From assembly GCA_016182655.1 (NCBI GenBank), contig JACPGB010000024.1:180755-244754 (forward strand): DNA of 64,000 nucleotides, read 5' to 3'. The DNA is from Deltaproteobacteria bacterium (GTDB lineage: Bacteria > Desulfobacterota > GWC2-55-46). This document shows, one piece after another, positions 57,714 to 64,000 of the stretch; position 1 is the stretch's first letter; every line of letters starts with the position of its first letter. Made by a program: the position numbers and the translations under genes. A model generated the notes under the pieces. That model was not told the origin of the DNA. It saw only the letters and a list, made by a program, of their open reading frames with translations, and made no database searches.

Positions 57714-60217
57714 TTCTGCCAGCCTCTTATCTTGTCGGCGTACCTCGTTATGAGATCTCTCGCCTTCTCCTCGGTAGAGGCCTCGGCGACGAGATGGAAG
57801 TACGGCTGGTCCTGCGACGGGTACGCCACGACCCAGTCTTCCCCGAAGTTTATCTTTATGCCGTCGAGAAGCACGGTGTCGAGCCTTAAGGAATCCTCGG
57901 CGAGCATCCTCATTATGGTCCCCTTGTCCTCGAACGAGCAGGTGACCTTGTCCTTCAATATGACCGACGGCGGTATCTCCCTTATGAGCTTATGGAGGCG
58001 CGCGCCCTGCATGGCGAGCATCTCAAGGAGCTTGACCACGGCGTACATGCCGTCGAAGTTAGGCTGGAACTCGGGGAAGATGAAGCCGCCGGACTGCTCG
58101 CCGACGAAGAGCGTCCCCTCCTCCGCCGCGGCCTCCATGAGCCCCCTCGCCGTCGTCTTCGTCCTCTTTACCGTAAAGCCGTATGTCTCGGCGAGCCTCT
58201 CTATCGCCCGCGATGCCGTTATCGGCACGGCGATAGAGCCTTTTTTCCCGGCGGCGCGGCTGCACTTCATGGCAAGGAGCGCCATTAAATCGAGCGCGGT
58301 GTCGCCGTCTATCGCCTCTCCGGTCTCGTCGAACAGGAATACCTTCTCGCCCCCGGCGTCGAGATAAAAGCCGAGGTCCGCGTCAAGCGACCTTACGATG
58401 GAGGAGAGCTGGTCAATGGATTTCTGGAACTCCTCGGCGGTCTTCGTCGTCTTTTCCCCGTCGAGGTTCGCGTTAAGGGCTATGACCTCGCAGTTTAGTC
58501 TGCCGAGTATCGACGGGAATATCCTCGAAGACGACCCGTAGGAGTAGTCGAGTATTATCTTGAACCCCGCCTCGCTTATCGCCTTAGCGTTGATGGTGGA
58601 TGTGAACCCGTTCTGGTAATACTCGAACCCGTGGATCGGGAATACCATCTCGCCGGTATCCTCCATCGGCACGCGCTCGAAGTCCTCCCTGAAAAAAAGC
58701 TTCTCTATCGTCTTTTCGTACCCCGGGTGGAGGTCGAGTCCCTTGCTGTCGAAGAACTTAAGATCAAGGAGTTTCGGGTCGAACGGCGACCTCCTCGTAT
58801 GCACGCCGCCGACTTCGCTCCCGCCGCGCGCGAGGAACCTGACGACCGGCATCGGCGTGACGCCGTAGTCGTGGACGTTCACCCCGGTGGAGAGCATCCC
58901 GGTCATTACGGCCCTGTTTATCATCCTTGAGGTCTTGTGCGCGTCCCTGCTCGTGGAGACGGTCGAGCCTTTCTTAAGGGACGCGCCGTAGGCCGCGCCA
59001 AGTTTGGCCGCGAACTCAGGCGTAAGCTCGATGTTCGCGAGCCCCGTGACGCCGTAAGTCGCGAATATGTGTCTCGACCACCTCTCGCCCCAGATGAGGG
59101 ATGAGGCGAGCGTAGCCTCGTCCTCGACGGTCTTGTGCGGCCATACTTTGACGTTGGCCTTCAAGGTGCTGTTCCTGCCTATCTTGCAATGGTCGCTCAC
59201 GATGACGCCCTCGGCGAGATGGGCCTTCTCGTAGATCTCGGTATCGTTGCTTATGACGTTCTCCTGCAGAAACGCGCCTCTTGCGACCTTTACATTGTCC
59301 CAGAGGACGGAATCGATTATTACCGCGCCCTCTTCGATTACCGTGTTCGCGCCAATGATGGAGTTCGATATGCGGGTGTCGGCCTCTATCTTGCAGTTCT
59401 CGCCGATGACTATCGAACCTTCCAGCTTGGAGGTAAAGTCGATCCTCGAGCCCTTGCCCACCCATATCTTCTTTTCGTTTATCCTGTCGCCGGGTATCCG
59501 CACATGGACCTTCTCCAGGAGTATGTCCATGTTAGCGGCCCGGTACTCCTCCAGAGACCCGACGTCCTTCCAGTACCCCTCGGCGACATAGCCGTAGATG
59601 GGCTCGTCCTTCGAGAGGAGCAGTGGGAAGAGGTCCTTGCTGAAGTCGAACTCCTTATCCTTCGGGATGTAGTCGAGGACTTCTTTTTCGAGGATGTAGA
59701 TGCCGGTGTTTATGGTGTCGCTGAAGACCTCGCCCCAGCTCGGTTTTTCGAGGAACCTGATTATGCGGCCGAGCTTGTCCGTAATTACTATGCCGAAGGG
59801 GAGCGGGTTTTCGACTCTCGTCAAAATTATAGTCGCTACCGCCTTCCTCCTCCTGTGGAACTCAAGGGCCTTATTAAGGTCGAGGTCGGTTAAAACGTCC
59901 CCGCTTATGATGAGTGTCGTGCCGTCGGAGATCTTCCTCATGGCGCTGCCGACCGCGCCCGCGGTGCCGAGGTCGACGGTGAGCGTTATGTAGCCTATCT
60001 TGACCCCAAGGTGCGCTCCGTCCTTGAGATAATCCGATATCAACTCCGGCTGGAAGTAGAGGAGTGCCGTAAGGTCCGTTATCGAGTTGGCCTTCAGGAG
60101 CTCTATTATGTGCTCCATCATGGGCCTGTTGGCCATGGGTACCATCGGTTTCGGGAGGTTATTCGTAAGGGGTCTTAGCCTCGTGCCGAAGCCCCCGGCC
60201 ATGATAATGGATCGCAA
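57710..60217 (-). CDS. Nucleotidyltransferase / left-handed beta-helix / phosphohexomutase-like fusion (ManC-like)
   Basis: 835 residues. Nucleotidyltransferase (1-230): MAGGFGTRLRPLTNNLPKPM and SGDVLTDLDL. LbH repeats about 245-370. Mutase-like part from 375: TVSTSRDAHKTSRMINRAV. The usual phosphoserine loop TASHNP is replaced by VHTRRSPFDP and the metal loop DGDGDR by YLDAGGEKVF, so the mutase half looks inactive. Such fusions are called mannose-1-phosphate guanylyltransferases; the product sugar is uncertain. First gene of the operon with MBL and coaBC. Confidence 0.9.
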   Translation of the reverse strand: MRSIIMAGGFGTRLRPLTNNLPKPMVPMANRPMMEHIIELLKANSITDLTALLYFQPELISDYLKDGAHLGVKIGYITLTVDLGTAGAVGSAMRKISDGTTLIISGDVLTDLDLNKALEFHRRRKAVATIILTRVENPLPFGIVITDKLGRIIRFLEKPSWGEVFSDTINTGIYILEKEVLDYIPKDKEFDFSKDLFPLLLSKDEPIYGYVAEGYWKDVGSLEEYRAANMDILLEKVHVRIPGDRINEKKIWVGKGSRIDFTSKLEGSIVIGENCKIEADTRISNSIIGANTVIEEGAVIIDSVLWDNVKVARGAFLQENVISNDTEIYEKAHLAEGVIVSDHCKIGRNSTLKANVKVWPHKTVEDEATLASSLIWGERWSRHIFATYGVTGLANIELTPEFAAKLGAAYGASLKKGSTVSTSRDAHKTSRMINRAVMTGMLSTGVNVHDYGVTPMPVVRFLARGGSEVGGVHTRRSPFDPKLLDLKFFDSKGLDLHPGYEKTIEKLFFREDFERVPMEDTGEMVFPIHGFEYYQNGFTSTINAKAISEAGFKIILDYSYGSSSRIFPSILGRLNCEVIALNANLDGEKTTKTAEEFQKSIDQLSSIVRSLDADLGFYLDAGGEKVFLFDETGEAIDGDTALDLMALLAMKCSRAAGKKGSIAVPITASRAIERLAETYGFTVKRTKTTARGLMEAAAEEGTLFVGEQSGGFIFPEFQPNFDGMYAVVKLLEMLAMQGARLHKLIREIPPSVILKDKVTCSFEDKGTIMRMLAEDSLRLDTVLLDGIKINFGEDWVVAYPSQDQPYFHLVAEASTEEKARDLITRYADKIRGWQK

Positions 60218-60265
60218 GTTTTGCCTCCTCGGAGTTTTTAAGGGAGTAAACAGCGGGTTTTAGGG

Positions 60266-60292
60266 AAACCCCGGTCCTGTCCCGGGGTTTTT
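60266..60292. repeat. Hairpin in the divergent space before atpZ
   Basis: AAACCCCGG and CCGGGGTTT pair around TCCTGTC; TT follows on the plus strand. It lies upstream of both flanking genes, so it is either an attenuator on the atpZ leader or a relic. The 276-bp gap shows no small gene; TTGACA at 60450 has no convincing -10. Confidence 0.5.
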
Positions 60293-60493
60293 CGATTCTA
60301 TCAGCAAATAATTTAGCCGTCAAGACGCTTCGGCTCTATCAAAAATAAACAAAAACCCGCACTTCAGGGCTATTCCCGGCCCCCTCTCCCTGAAAGTGTT
60401 TGACTTATGCCTCCCTGTGTGATAATCGTCTTCTGTTCTAGCTCCCCCCTTGACAACTCAAATCGTTTCGTGCCCTTTTGAGGTAGGGGGACT

Positions 60494-60769
60494 ATGGCCA
60501 AATACGGGGATACCGGCAAAGGCAACGGAGAAGGCGACAAGGGCGGAGGGGGCGGCAAGGAGCCAGGCCTCTTCAAAAACCTCGCCATGCTCTCCTCCAT
60601 CGGGATAGCCTTCGTAGCGGCGACCTTCATCGGTCTCGCCATAGGCGTATATTTAGACAGGTACTTCGGGACTTCTCCCTGGCTGACCATCATATTCCTT
60701 ATCTTCGGGATAGCGGCCGGGTTCAAGAACGTCTACGACATGATAAAAAAGTATGGCTCGTCCGTTTGA
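60494..60769 (+). CDS. AtpZ/AtpI-like small F-ATPase accessory protein
   Basis: 91 residues. Gly/Lys-rich N-terminus, then two membrane helices (NLAMLSSIGIAFVAATFIGL and LTIIFLIFGIAAGFKNVYDM) with the GVYLDRYFGTSP loop, the pattern of AtpZ family proteins (Mg/Ca handling or c-ring assembly). GAGGTAGGG upstream. Overlaps atpI by 17 bp. Confidence 0.88.
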   Translation: MAKYGDTGKGNGEGDKGGGGGKEPGLFKNLAMLSSIGIAFVAATFIGLAIGVYLDRYFGTSPWLTIIFLIFGIAAGFKNVYDMIKKYGSSV

Positions 60770-61163
60770 CAGAGGGTTTTTAAAGGGCGCGCCTCTCGCG
60801 CTCCGGATACTATTTTTCAACCTATTGACCGGCGGAGCAGGCTTCGGCCTTGCCTCCATGTACTGGCAGGGGCGGGCAGTCGGCTTCGCGGCGGGTCTTG
60901 CCATAGGTCTTGTAAACGTATTCTGGCTTTTGCGTATCGCGAGAAAGGGCGTCACTTTCGAGCCCGGACGCGCGGGCAGGATGGTCGCAAGGAGCTATTA
61001 TCTGAGGTTCGCGGCGACCTCCGCGCTCCTCGCCCTTTTGATATCAAGGGGGCTCGTAGGGCCGATACCGCTCGTCATAGGGCTCTCGGCCGCGATATTC
61101 ACGACATTAGGCGTAATGATCTCTTTTGCTTTTGAGGAGGAAAAGACAAGATGCACGGAATAA
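60753..61163 (+). CDS. atpI: ATP synthase subunit I
   Basis: 136 residues with four hydrophobic helices (LRILFFNLLTGGAGFGLASM, GFAAGLAIGLVNVFWLLRIA, FAATSALLALLISRG, LVIGLSAAIFTTLGVMISFA), the usual subunit I form, which helps assemble the c ring. Overlaps atpB by 13 bp. Confidence 0.85.
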   Translation: MARPFDRGFLKGAPLALRILFFNLLTGGAGFGLASMYWQGRAVGFAAGLAIGLVNVFWLLRIARKGVTFEPGRAGRMVARSYYLRFAATSALLALLISRGLVGPIPLVIGLSAAIFTTLGVMISFAFEEEKTRCTE

Positions 61164-61807
61164 TACTGCCGACATTCGGCCTGCCGGTCCATACCGCGGT
61201 GATGATCTACATCATTATCGCCCTCGCGATATTCGCAGGGATAGCGGGTAAACGATTCACCATGGTGCCGGGCAAGATGCAATCGATACTGGAACTCGTC
61301 GCCGACGCGTTCCTCAACATGGTCGATGAGAACATGGGGCACAAGGGCAGGAAGTACTTCCCCTTCATTCTCACCTTGGCGGTATTCATCTTCGTCTCGA
61401 ACGCTTTGGGGCTTGTTCCCGGCCTCCTCCCGCCGACCGCGAACCTCAACTGCACTCTTGGGCTTGCCCTCGTAGTCTTCTTCATGACCCACATAATAGG
61501 CGTCAAGGAGCACGGGCTCAAGTACTTCAAACACTTCGTCGGCCCGGTCTGGTGGCTCGCGCCGCTCATGATACCGATTGAAATAATCGGGCATCTGGCA
61601 AGGCCCCTCTCGCTTTCGCTCAGGCTCTTCGGGAACATGATGGGCCACGAGCAGATAGTGATGGTCCTTTTGATACTCATGCCGATAGCGTACCCTCTCC
61701 TTGCGGTGTCGACCGCCTTGGGCATACTCGTCATATTCATACAGGCCTTCATATTCGCGCTCCTCTCCATGCTGTACCTCGGCGGCGCGCTCGAAGAGTC
61801 TCACTAA
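61151..61807 (+). CDS. atpB: F-type ATP synthase subunit a
   Basis: 218 residues, six membrane helices. LPPTANLNCTLGLALVVFF with the Asn/Thr pattern, then the essential Arg helix RPLSLSLRLFGNMMGHEQIV and the final ALLSMLYLGGALEESH. The proton half-channels lie between these helices. Unusually no atpE follows: a terminator comes 15 bp after the stop. GAGGAGG lies upstream of the ATG. Confidence 0.95.
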   Translation: MHGIILPTFGLPVHTAVMIYIIIALAIFAGIAGKRFTMVPGKMQSILELVADAFLNMVDENMGHKGRKYFPFILTLAVFIFVSNALGLVPGLLPPTANLNCTLGLALVVFFMTHIIGVKEHGLKYFKHFVGPVWWLAPLMIPIEIIGHLARPLSLSLRLFGNMMGHEQIVMVLLILMPIAYPLLAVSTALGILVIFIQAFIFALLSMLYLGGALEESH

Positions 61808-61821
61808 TCTCTTAAGTCCTT

Positions 61822-61853
61822 AAAGGCCGCGGCGAAAGCCGCGGCCTTTTTTT
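61822..61853 (+). terminator. Terminator of the atpZ-atpI-atpB unit
   Basis: GGCCGCGGC and GCCGCGGCC pair around GAAA; seven T follow. Confidence 0.95.
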
Positions 61854-62139
61854 ATTCTTACTTAGGGTCAAATAAAGGCGGCTTGCCGCGTTTTTTCACC
61901 CCCTCCACCTTGACGGGGGAGGGTCGGGGTGGGGGTGAAGCCCTGGCCGGGCGGGCAAATCCGTAACCAACATCCGGGGCTCATGTTATCCAGTGGGGCT
62001 CCGGGTGACTTTGGCCCTGCGCCGAGCAGTCACCCTCCCCTCAGTCCCCTCCCGTCGAGGGAGGGGAAGCCAGACTGATGCTCCAAGGTCTCTTCGGAAT
62101 AATCCATTTCCAGCTGGAAACCACCCGTTCACGCCCCAC
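61854..62139. other. Repeat-rich gap between atpB and rpoH
   Basis: No gene. C-run/G-run hairpin CACCCCCTCCACCTTG...GGTGGGGGTG (61898-61942), a CGGGCAAATCCGT piece of the 90-bp family (61945-61963), and CCCTCCCGTCGAGGGAGGGG (62048-62067). Confidence 0.6.
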
Positions 62140-62168
62140 TTGACATTCAAGTATTTGTTTATTATAAT
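62140..62168 (+). promoter_or_regulatory. Consensus sigma-70 promoter of rpoH
   Basis: TTGACA (62140-62145) and TATAAT (62163-62168) are both perfect and 17 bp apart. Transcription would start near 62175, in the CIRCE box, leaving a leader of about 260 bases. Confidence 0.9.
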
Positions 62169-62170
62169 AT

Positions 62171-62197
62171 TTAGCACTCAAATATCCGGAGTGCTAA
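62171..62197. promoter_or_regulatory. CIRCE operator (HrcA box)
   Basis: TTAGCACTC (62171-62179), nine spacer bases, GAGTGCTAA (62189-62197): an exact match to the CIRCE consensus. The symmetry extends one more base each side. It covers the predicted start of transcription of rpoH. Confidence 0.95.
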
Positions 62198-62245
62198 AGG
62201 GTCTGGGGAAGACGCCGATATGGTCTTCGGGGGTTTTGAGGCAAA

Positions 62246-62409
62246 ATAAAGGGCATTTATCGCGTTATTGTACAAATTCCAACAGATAAGAACGCGAGAA
62301 ATGGCCTTAGACAAGGCGCGCGACGAGGGAAACCGCAGGCGTACTTGTGTTGTACGTCGAGGATTTTCCGAGGAGCGGAACGCAGTATAAGGGCATTTAT
62401 CGCATTCTT
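62246..62409 (+). repeat. Direct repeat in the rpoH leader
   Basis: TAAA-GGGCATTTATCGCGTT (62247-62266) recurs as TATAAGGGCATTTATCGCAT (62386-62405), 140 bp apart, sharing GGGCATTTATCGC. The second copy is followed by the ribosome site. Between them is a purine-rich segment with GTACTTGTGTTGTAC, a hairpin. Confidence 0.65.
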
Positions 62410-62434
62410 TACTAAAACAAGGAGGGGTTTGATA

Positions 62435-63238
62435 ATGAGTCTTCCCGTATTGTCGGATTCCCTTCAAAGTTACCTTGTAGAAATCAACAGATACCCTGTC
62501 CTCTCACATGATGAGGAGTACGAGGTGGCGGTCAGGTATTACAGGGGCCGCGCCGTCGACGACGCGCACAAGCTCGTCGTCGCCAACCTCCGCTATGTGG
62601 TGAAGATCGCGCTCGAGTTCCGGAACTACGGCATGCGGCTTGTCGACCTCATACAGGAGGGCAACATAGGCCTCATGACGGCGGTCAAGAAGTTCAACCC
62701 CTTCAAGGGATTCCGCCTCATCACCTACGCGACATGGTGGATAAAGTCGTTCATACAGGAGTTTATCCTCCGGAATAGGGGGATGGTCAGGAGAGGCGGC
62801 AAGGAGCTCAAGAAAAGGCTCTTCTACAGGAACTCCGGAAAGGCCGGTGTTAGCGCAACCGACGAAATGCTTGCCCTCCCGAGAGAGACCGCCGAGCCGA
62901 TAGACGCCGCGGACCTTTCCCTCAACGCCTCTATCTCGAACGATACCGTTACGCACCTCGACATGCTCCGGGACGACGGGCCGGGGCCGGGCGAGACAAT
63001 AGCGGAGAAACAGTCGACGGCCCTTGTCAAAAAAGAGGTCTCCGGCGCGCTCGCCCTCTTGAACGACAAGGAACGGATAGTGGTAGAGACGAGGCTCATG
63101 TCGGATGAGCCCGAGAGCCTCCAGTCGATAGGCGAGAGGCTCGGCCTTACGCGCGAAAGGGTCAGGCAGATAGAGGGCGCGGCGATAAAGAAGTTGAAAA
63201 AGAGCCTTGGAGGGCTCTCGCTTGTCGCTGCCGAGTGA
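62435..63238 (+). CDS. rpoH: Heat-shock sigma factor, sigma-32 type
   Basis: 267 residues from the ATG at 62435 (AAGGAGGGG 8 bases before). Region 1.2 LQSYLVEINRYPVLSHDEEY; region 2 NLRYVVKIALEF, DLIQEGNIGLMTAVKKFNP and ITYATWWIKSFIQEFILRN, ending in an RpoH-box-like KKRLFYRN; region 4 with ESLQSIGERLGLTRERVRQI. The box and the WWIKSFIQEFILRN string favour sigma-32 over sigma-70. It would direct polymerase to chaperone and protease genes. A CIRCE operator and consensus promoter precede it, tying it to HrcA. Downstream lies an inserted element (63325-63526). Confidence 0.93.
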   Translation: MSLPVLSDSLQSYLVEINRYPVLSHDEEYEVAVRYYRGRAVDDAHKLVVANLRYVVKIALEFRNYGMRLVDLIQEGNIGLMTAVKKFNPFKGFRLITYATWWIKSFIQEFILRNRGMVRRGGKELKKRLFYRNSGKAGVSATDEMLALPRETAEPIDAADLSLNASISNDTVTHLDMLRDDGPGPGETIAEKQSTALVKKEVSGALALLNDKERIVVETRLMSDEPESLQSIGERLGLTRERVRQIEGAAIKKLKKSLGGLSLVAAE

Positions 63239-63306
63239 GCAGTATAAAGGGCTTTGGGCAGAAGGTTGAAATAGTCCGACAAGCGCTATTCGGGTCACGG
63301 ATCAAA

Positions 63307-63544
63307 GGGTTCAGGTTGCAAACCACTACTGTCCGGTTAAATTTTCAAGTTCATCGGTAGAGGCTTATCGAGAAAAATAAATTGCTTATTTTTCAAGAAG
63401 TTAGGTCTTGGCAAAATATGCTGTCCGGAAAAACCTTAATCTTAACTACATGCTGTCCGGCTAATAAAAGAGCCAGATAAGGCCCCATATTTTCAAAGAA
63501 ATTTTCAATTTTTACCGGACACTACTGGTTGCAAACCTGAACCC
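63307..63544. mobile_element. 202-bp mobile-element relic (63325-63526) inserted in a palindrome
   Basis: GGTTGCAAACC occurs at 63314-63324 and 63527-63537 in direct orientation, an 11-bp target duplication. The ends ACTACTGTCCGGTTAAATTT and, reversed, AGTAGTGTCCGGTAAAAATT are inverted repeats. TGTCCGG occurs twice more inside. No transposase frame fits in 202 bp, so it is a MITE-like or internally deleted element; the 11-bp duplication is what IS4-family elements make. Removing it restores GGGTTCAGGTT-GCA-AACCTGAACCC, a perfect hairpin. Confidence 0.7.
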
Positions 63545-63566
63545 GCAAAGAATTAAAAATTAACCC

Positions 63567-63601
63567 CCCCCCTGCGGACCTCCGCAGGGGGGTTTTGTTT
63601 T
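63567..63601. terminator. Terminator between rpoH and the SmbP-like gene
   Basis: CCCCCCTGCGGA and TCCGCAGGGGGG pair around CC; TTTTGTTTT follows on the plus strand and an A/T-rich tract on the minus side, so it may serve both genes. Confidence 0.85.
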
Positions 63602-63615
63602 CCTACCTTACCGGC

Positions 63616-63933
63616 CTACCGGAACGGCGGCGGGACCGGCGGCCTCAAGGGGACGACCGGCGGGTCCGGCACCTGTTCGGCGTGGAGGATGGCGTCCTCG
63701 GCCTCTTGTATCGCCTGCTTCGCGTTCTTCAAAGCCTCTTTCGCGTGCTTGCTGTGGGTGTGCTTCTGGGAGAGCTCGAAGTGGTCTATCGCCTCCTTTA
63801 TGTGGTCGATACCGACCTTCATGTGCTTTATCCCCTCGTGCGCGTGCTCGTCGGCCGTTGAGACCGCCGGGGCCCCGAAGACCGCGACAGCCAGAAAGGC
63901 CGCAATCGCGCCAGTCACTATTCTTCTTTTCAT
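63616..63933 (-). CDS. Small His-rich periplasmic protein (SmbP-like)
   Basis: 105 residues. Signal peptide (IVTGAIAAFLAVAVFGAP-AVSTA), then a short helical domain with repeated His: EHAHEGIKHMKVGIDHIKEA, IDHFELSQKHTHSKHAKEAL and NAKQAIQEAEDAILHAEQ, a pattern like the four-helix small metal-binding protein SmbP. The C-terminus is Pro-rich. Probably binds copper or nickel in the periplasm. GAAGGAGG precedes the ATG. Confidence 0.82.
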   Translation of the reverse strand: MKRRIVTGAIAAFLAVAVFGAPAVSTADEHAHEGIKHMKVGIDHIKEAIDHFELSQKHTHSKHAKEALKNAKQAIQEAEDAILHAEQVPDPPVVPLRPPVPPPFR

Positions 63934-64000
63934 CTGTTGACCTCCTTCTTGTTTAGGGTCTTTCTCTCTGAGATATTATATTACGAGGAGAAAGTCAAAT
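63934..64000. other. Upstream region of the SmbP-like gene, window end
   Basis: AAGGAGG ribosome site and AT-rich stretch with ATAATATAA words on the minus strand, which may hold its promoter. The window ends here. Confidence 0.4.

Noticed and set aside
62198..62434. A ROSE- or FourU-type RNA thermometer before rpoH
   Set aside because: I could not find a FourU stretch or a ROSE-like stem pairing with the AAGGAGGGG site by eye; only the repeat and hairpin are reported.

Overview
The window looks like chromosomal DNA of a Gram-negative, GC-rich bacterium. Lipoprotein signals, a sigma-32 type RpoH, CoaBC, a Fe/Mn superoxide dismutase, FmdB- and DUF507-family proteins and a PA2778/PA2779-type pair all fit. 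The heavy use of ATA (Ile) and AGG (Arg) codons and the mix of families suggest Desulfobacterota ('Deltaproteobacteria') or Nitrospirota. That placement is an inference, because no rRNA or other marker gene is present.

Layout. (1) 1-18.6 kb is an accessory island. It holds an XRE regulator divergent from a stand-alone response regulator across a perfect operator-like inverted repeat, a Fic protein, a YbjQ-like membrane protein, and a type I restriction-modification operon (hsdR-hsdM-DUF1016 nuclease-hsdS). An HNH protein follows, then an AT-rich three-gene cassette: DNA methyltransferase, a double-GHKL histidine-kinase-like ATPase, and a receiver protein with a large unknown C-terminus. The island ends at a 46-bp copy of the 3' half of a CAU (probably initiator Met) tRNA, which I read as an attachment-site remnant. 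The intact tRNA and the integrase would lie beyond the left edge. (2) 18.6-20 kb carries debris of a second element: another tRNA-end repeat, a replication-initiator fragment and a small conserved-looking ORF. (3) 20-28.6 kb is a type III-A CRISPR-Cas locus (cas6, cas10/csm1, a small unknown gene, csm2-csm5) whose last gene runs into a 10-repeat array, followed by a MntA-HepT toxin-antitoxin pair. No cas1/cas2 and no Csm6-type effector are in the window. (4) 28.6-64 kb is ordinary chromosome: ssb, an OsmC protein behind a Fur-like box, a U32 peptidase, MFS, SuhB-like and SOD genes. It continues with a 2-oxoacid dehydrogenase operon (E1alpha-E1beta-E2), hisIE-HIT, ilvA, rlmB, a PA2778/PA2779 cluster, DUF507 pair, thiD, radC, NfeD-slipin, coaBC-MBL-ManC-like operon, atpZ-atpI-atpB, and rpoH.

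Regulation and repeats. rpoH sits behind a consensus sigma-70 promoter (TTGACA-N17-TATAAT) overlapping a perfect CIRCE operator, which implies HrcA control of the heat-shock sigma factor. Downstream of rpoH a 202-bp mobile-element relic with an 11-bp target duplication has split a palindrome. The chromosomal part is peppered with several dispersed palindromic repeat families, one of which is itself interrupted by a second family. The most promising candidate for an undescribed system is the methyltransferase/double-GHKL/receiver cassette at 13579-18306.
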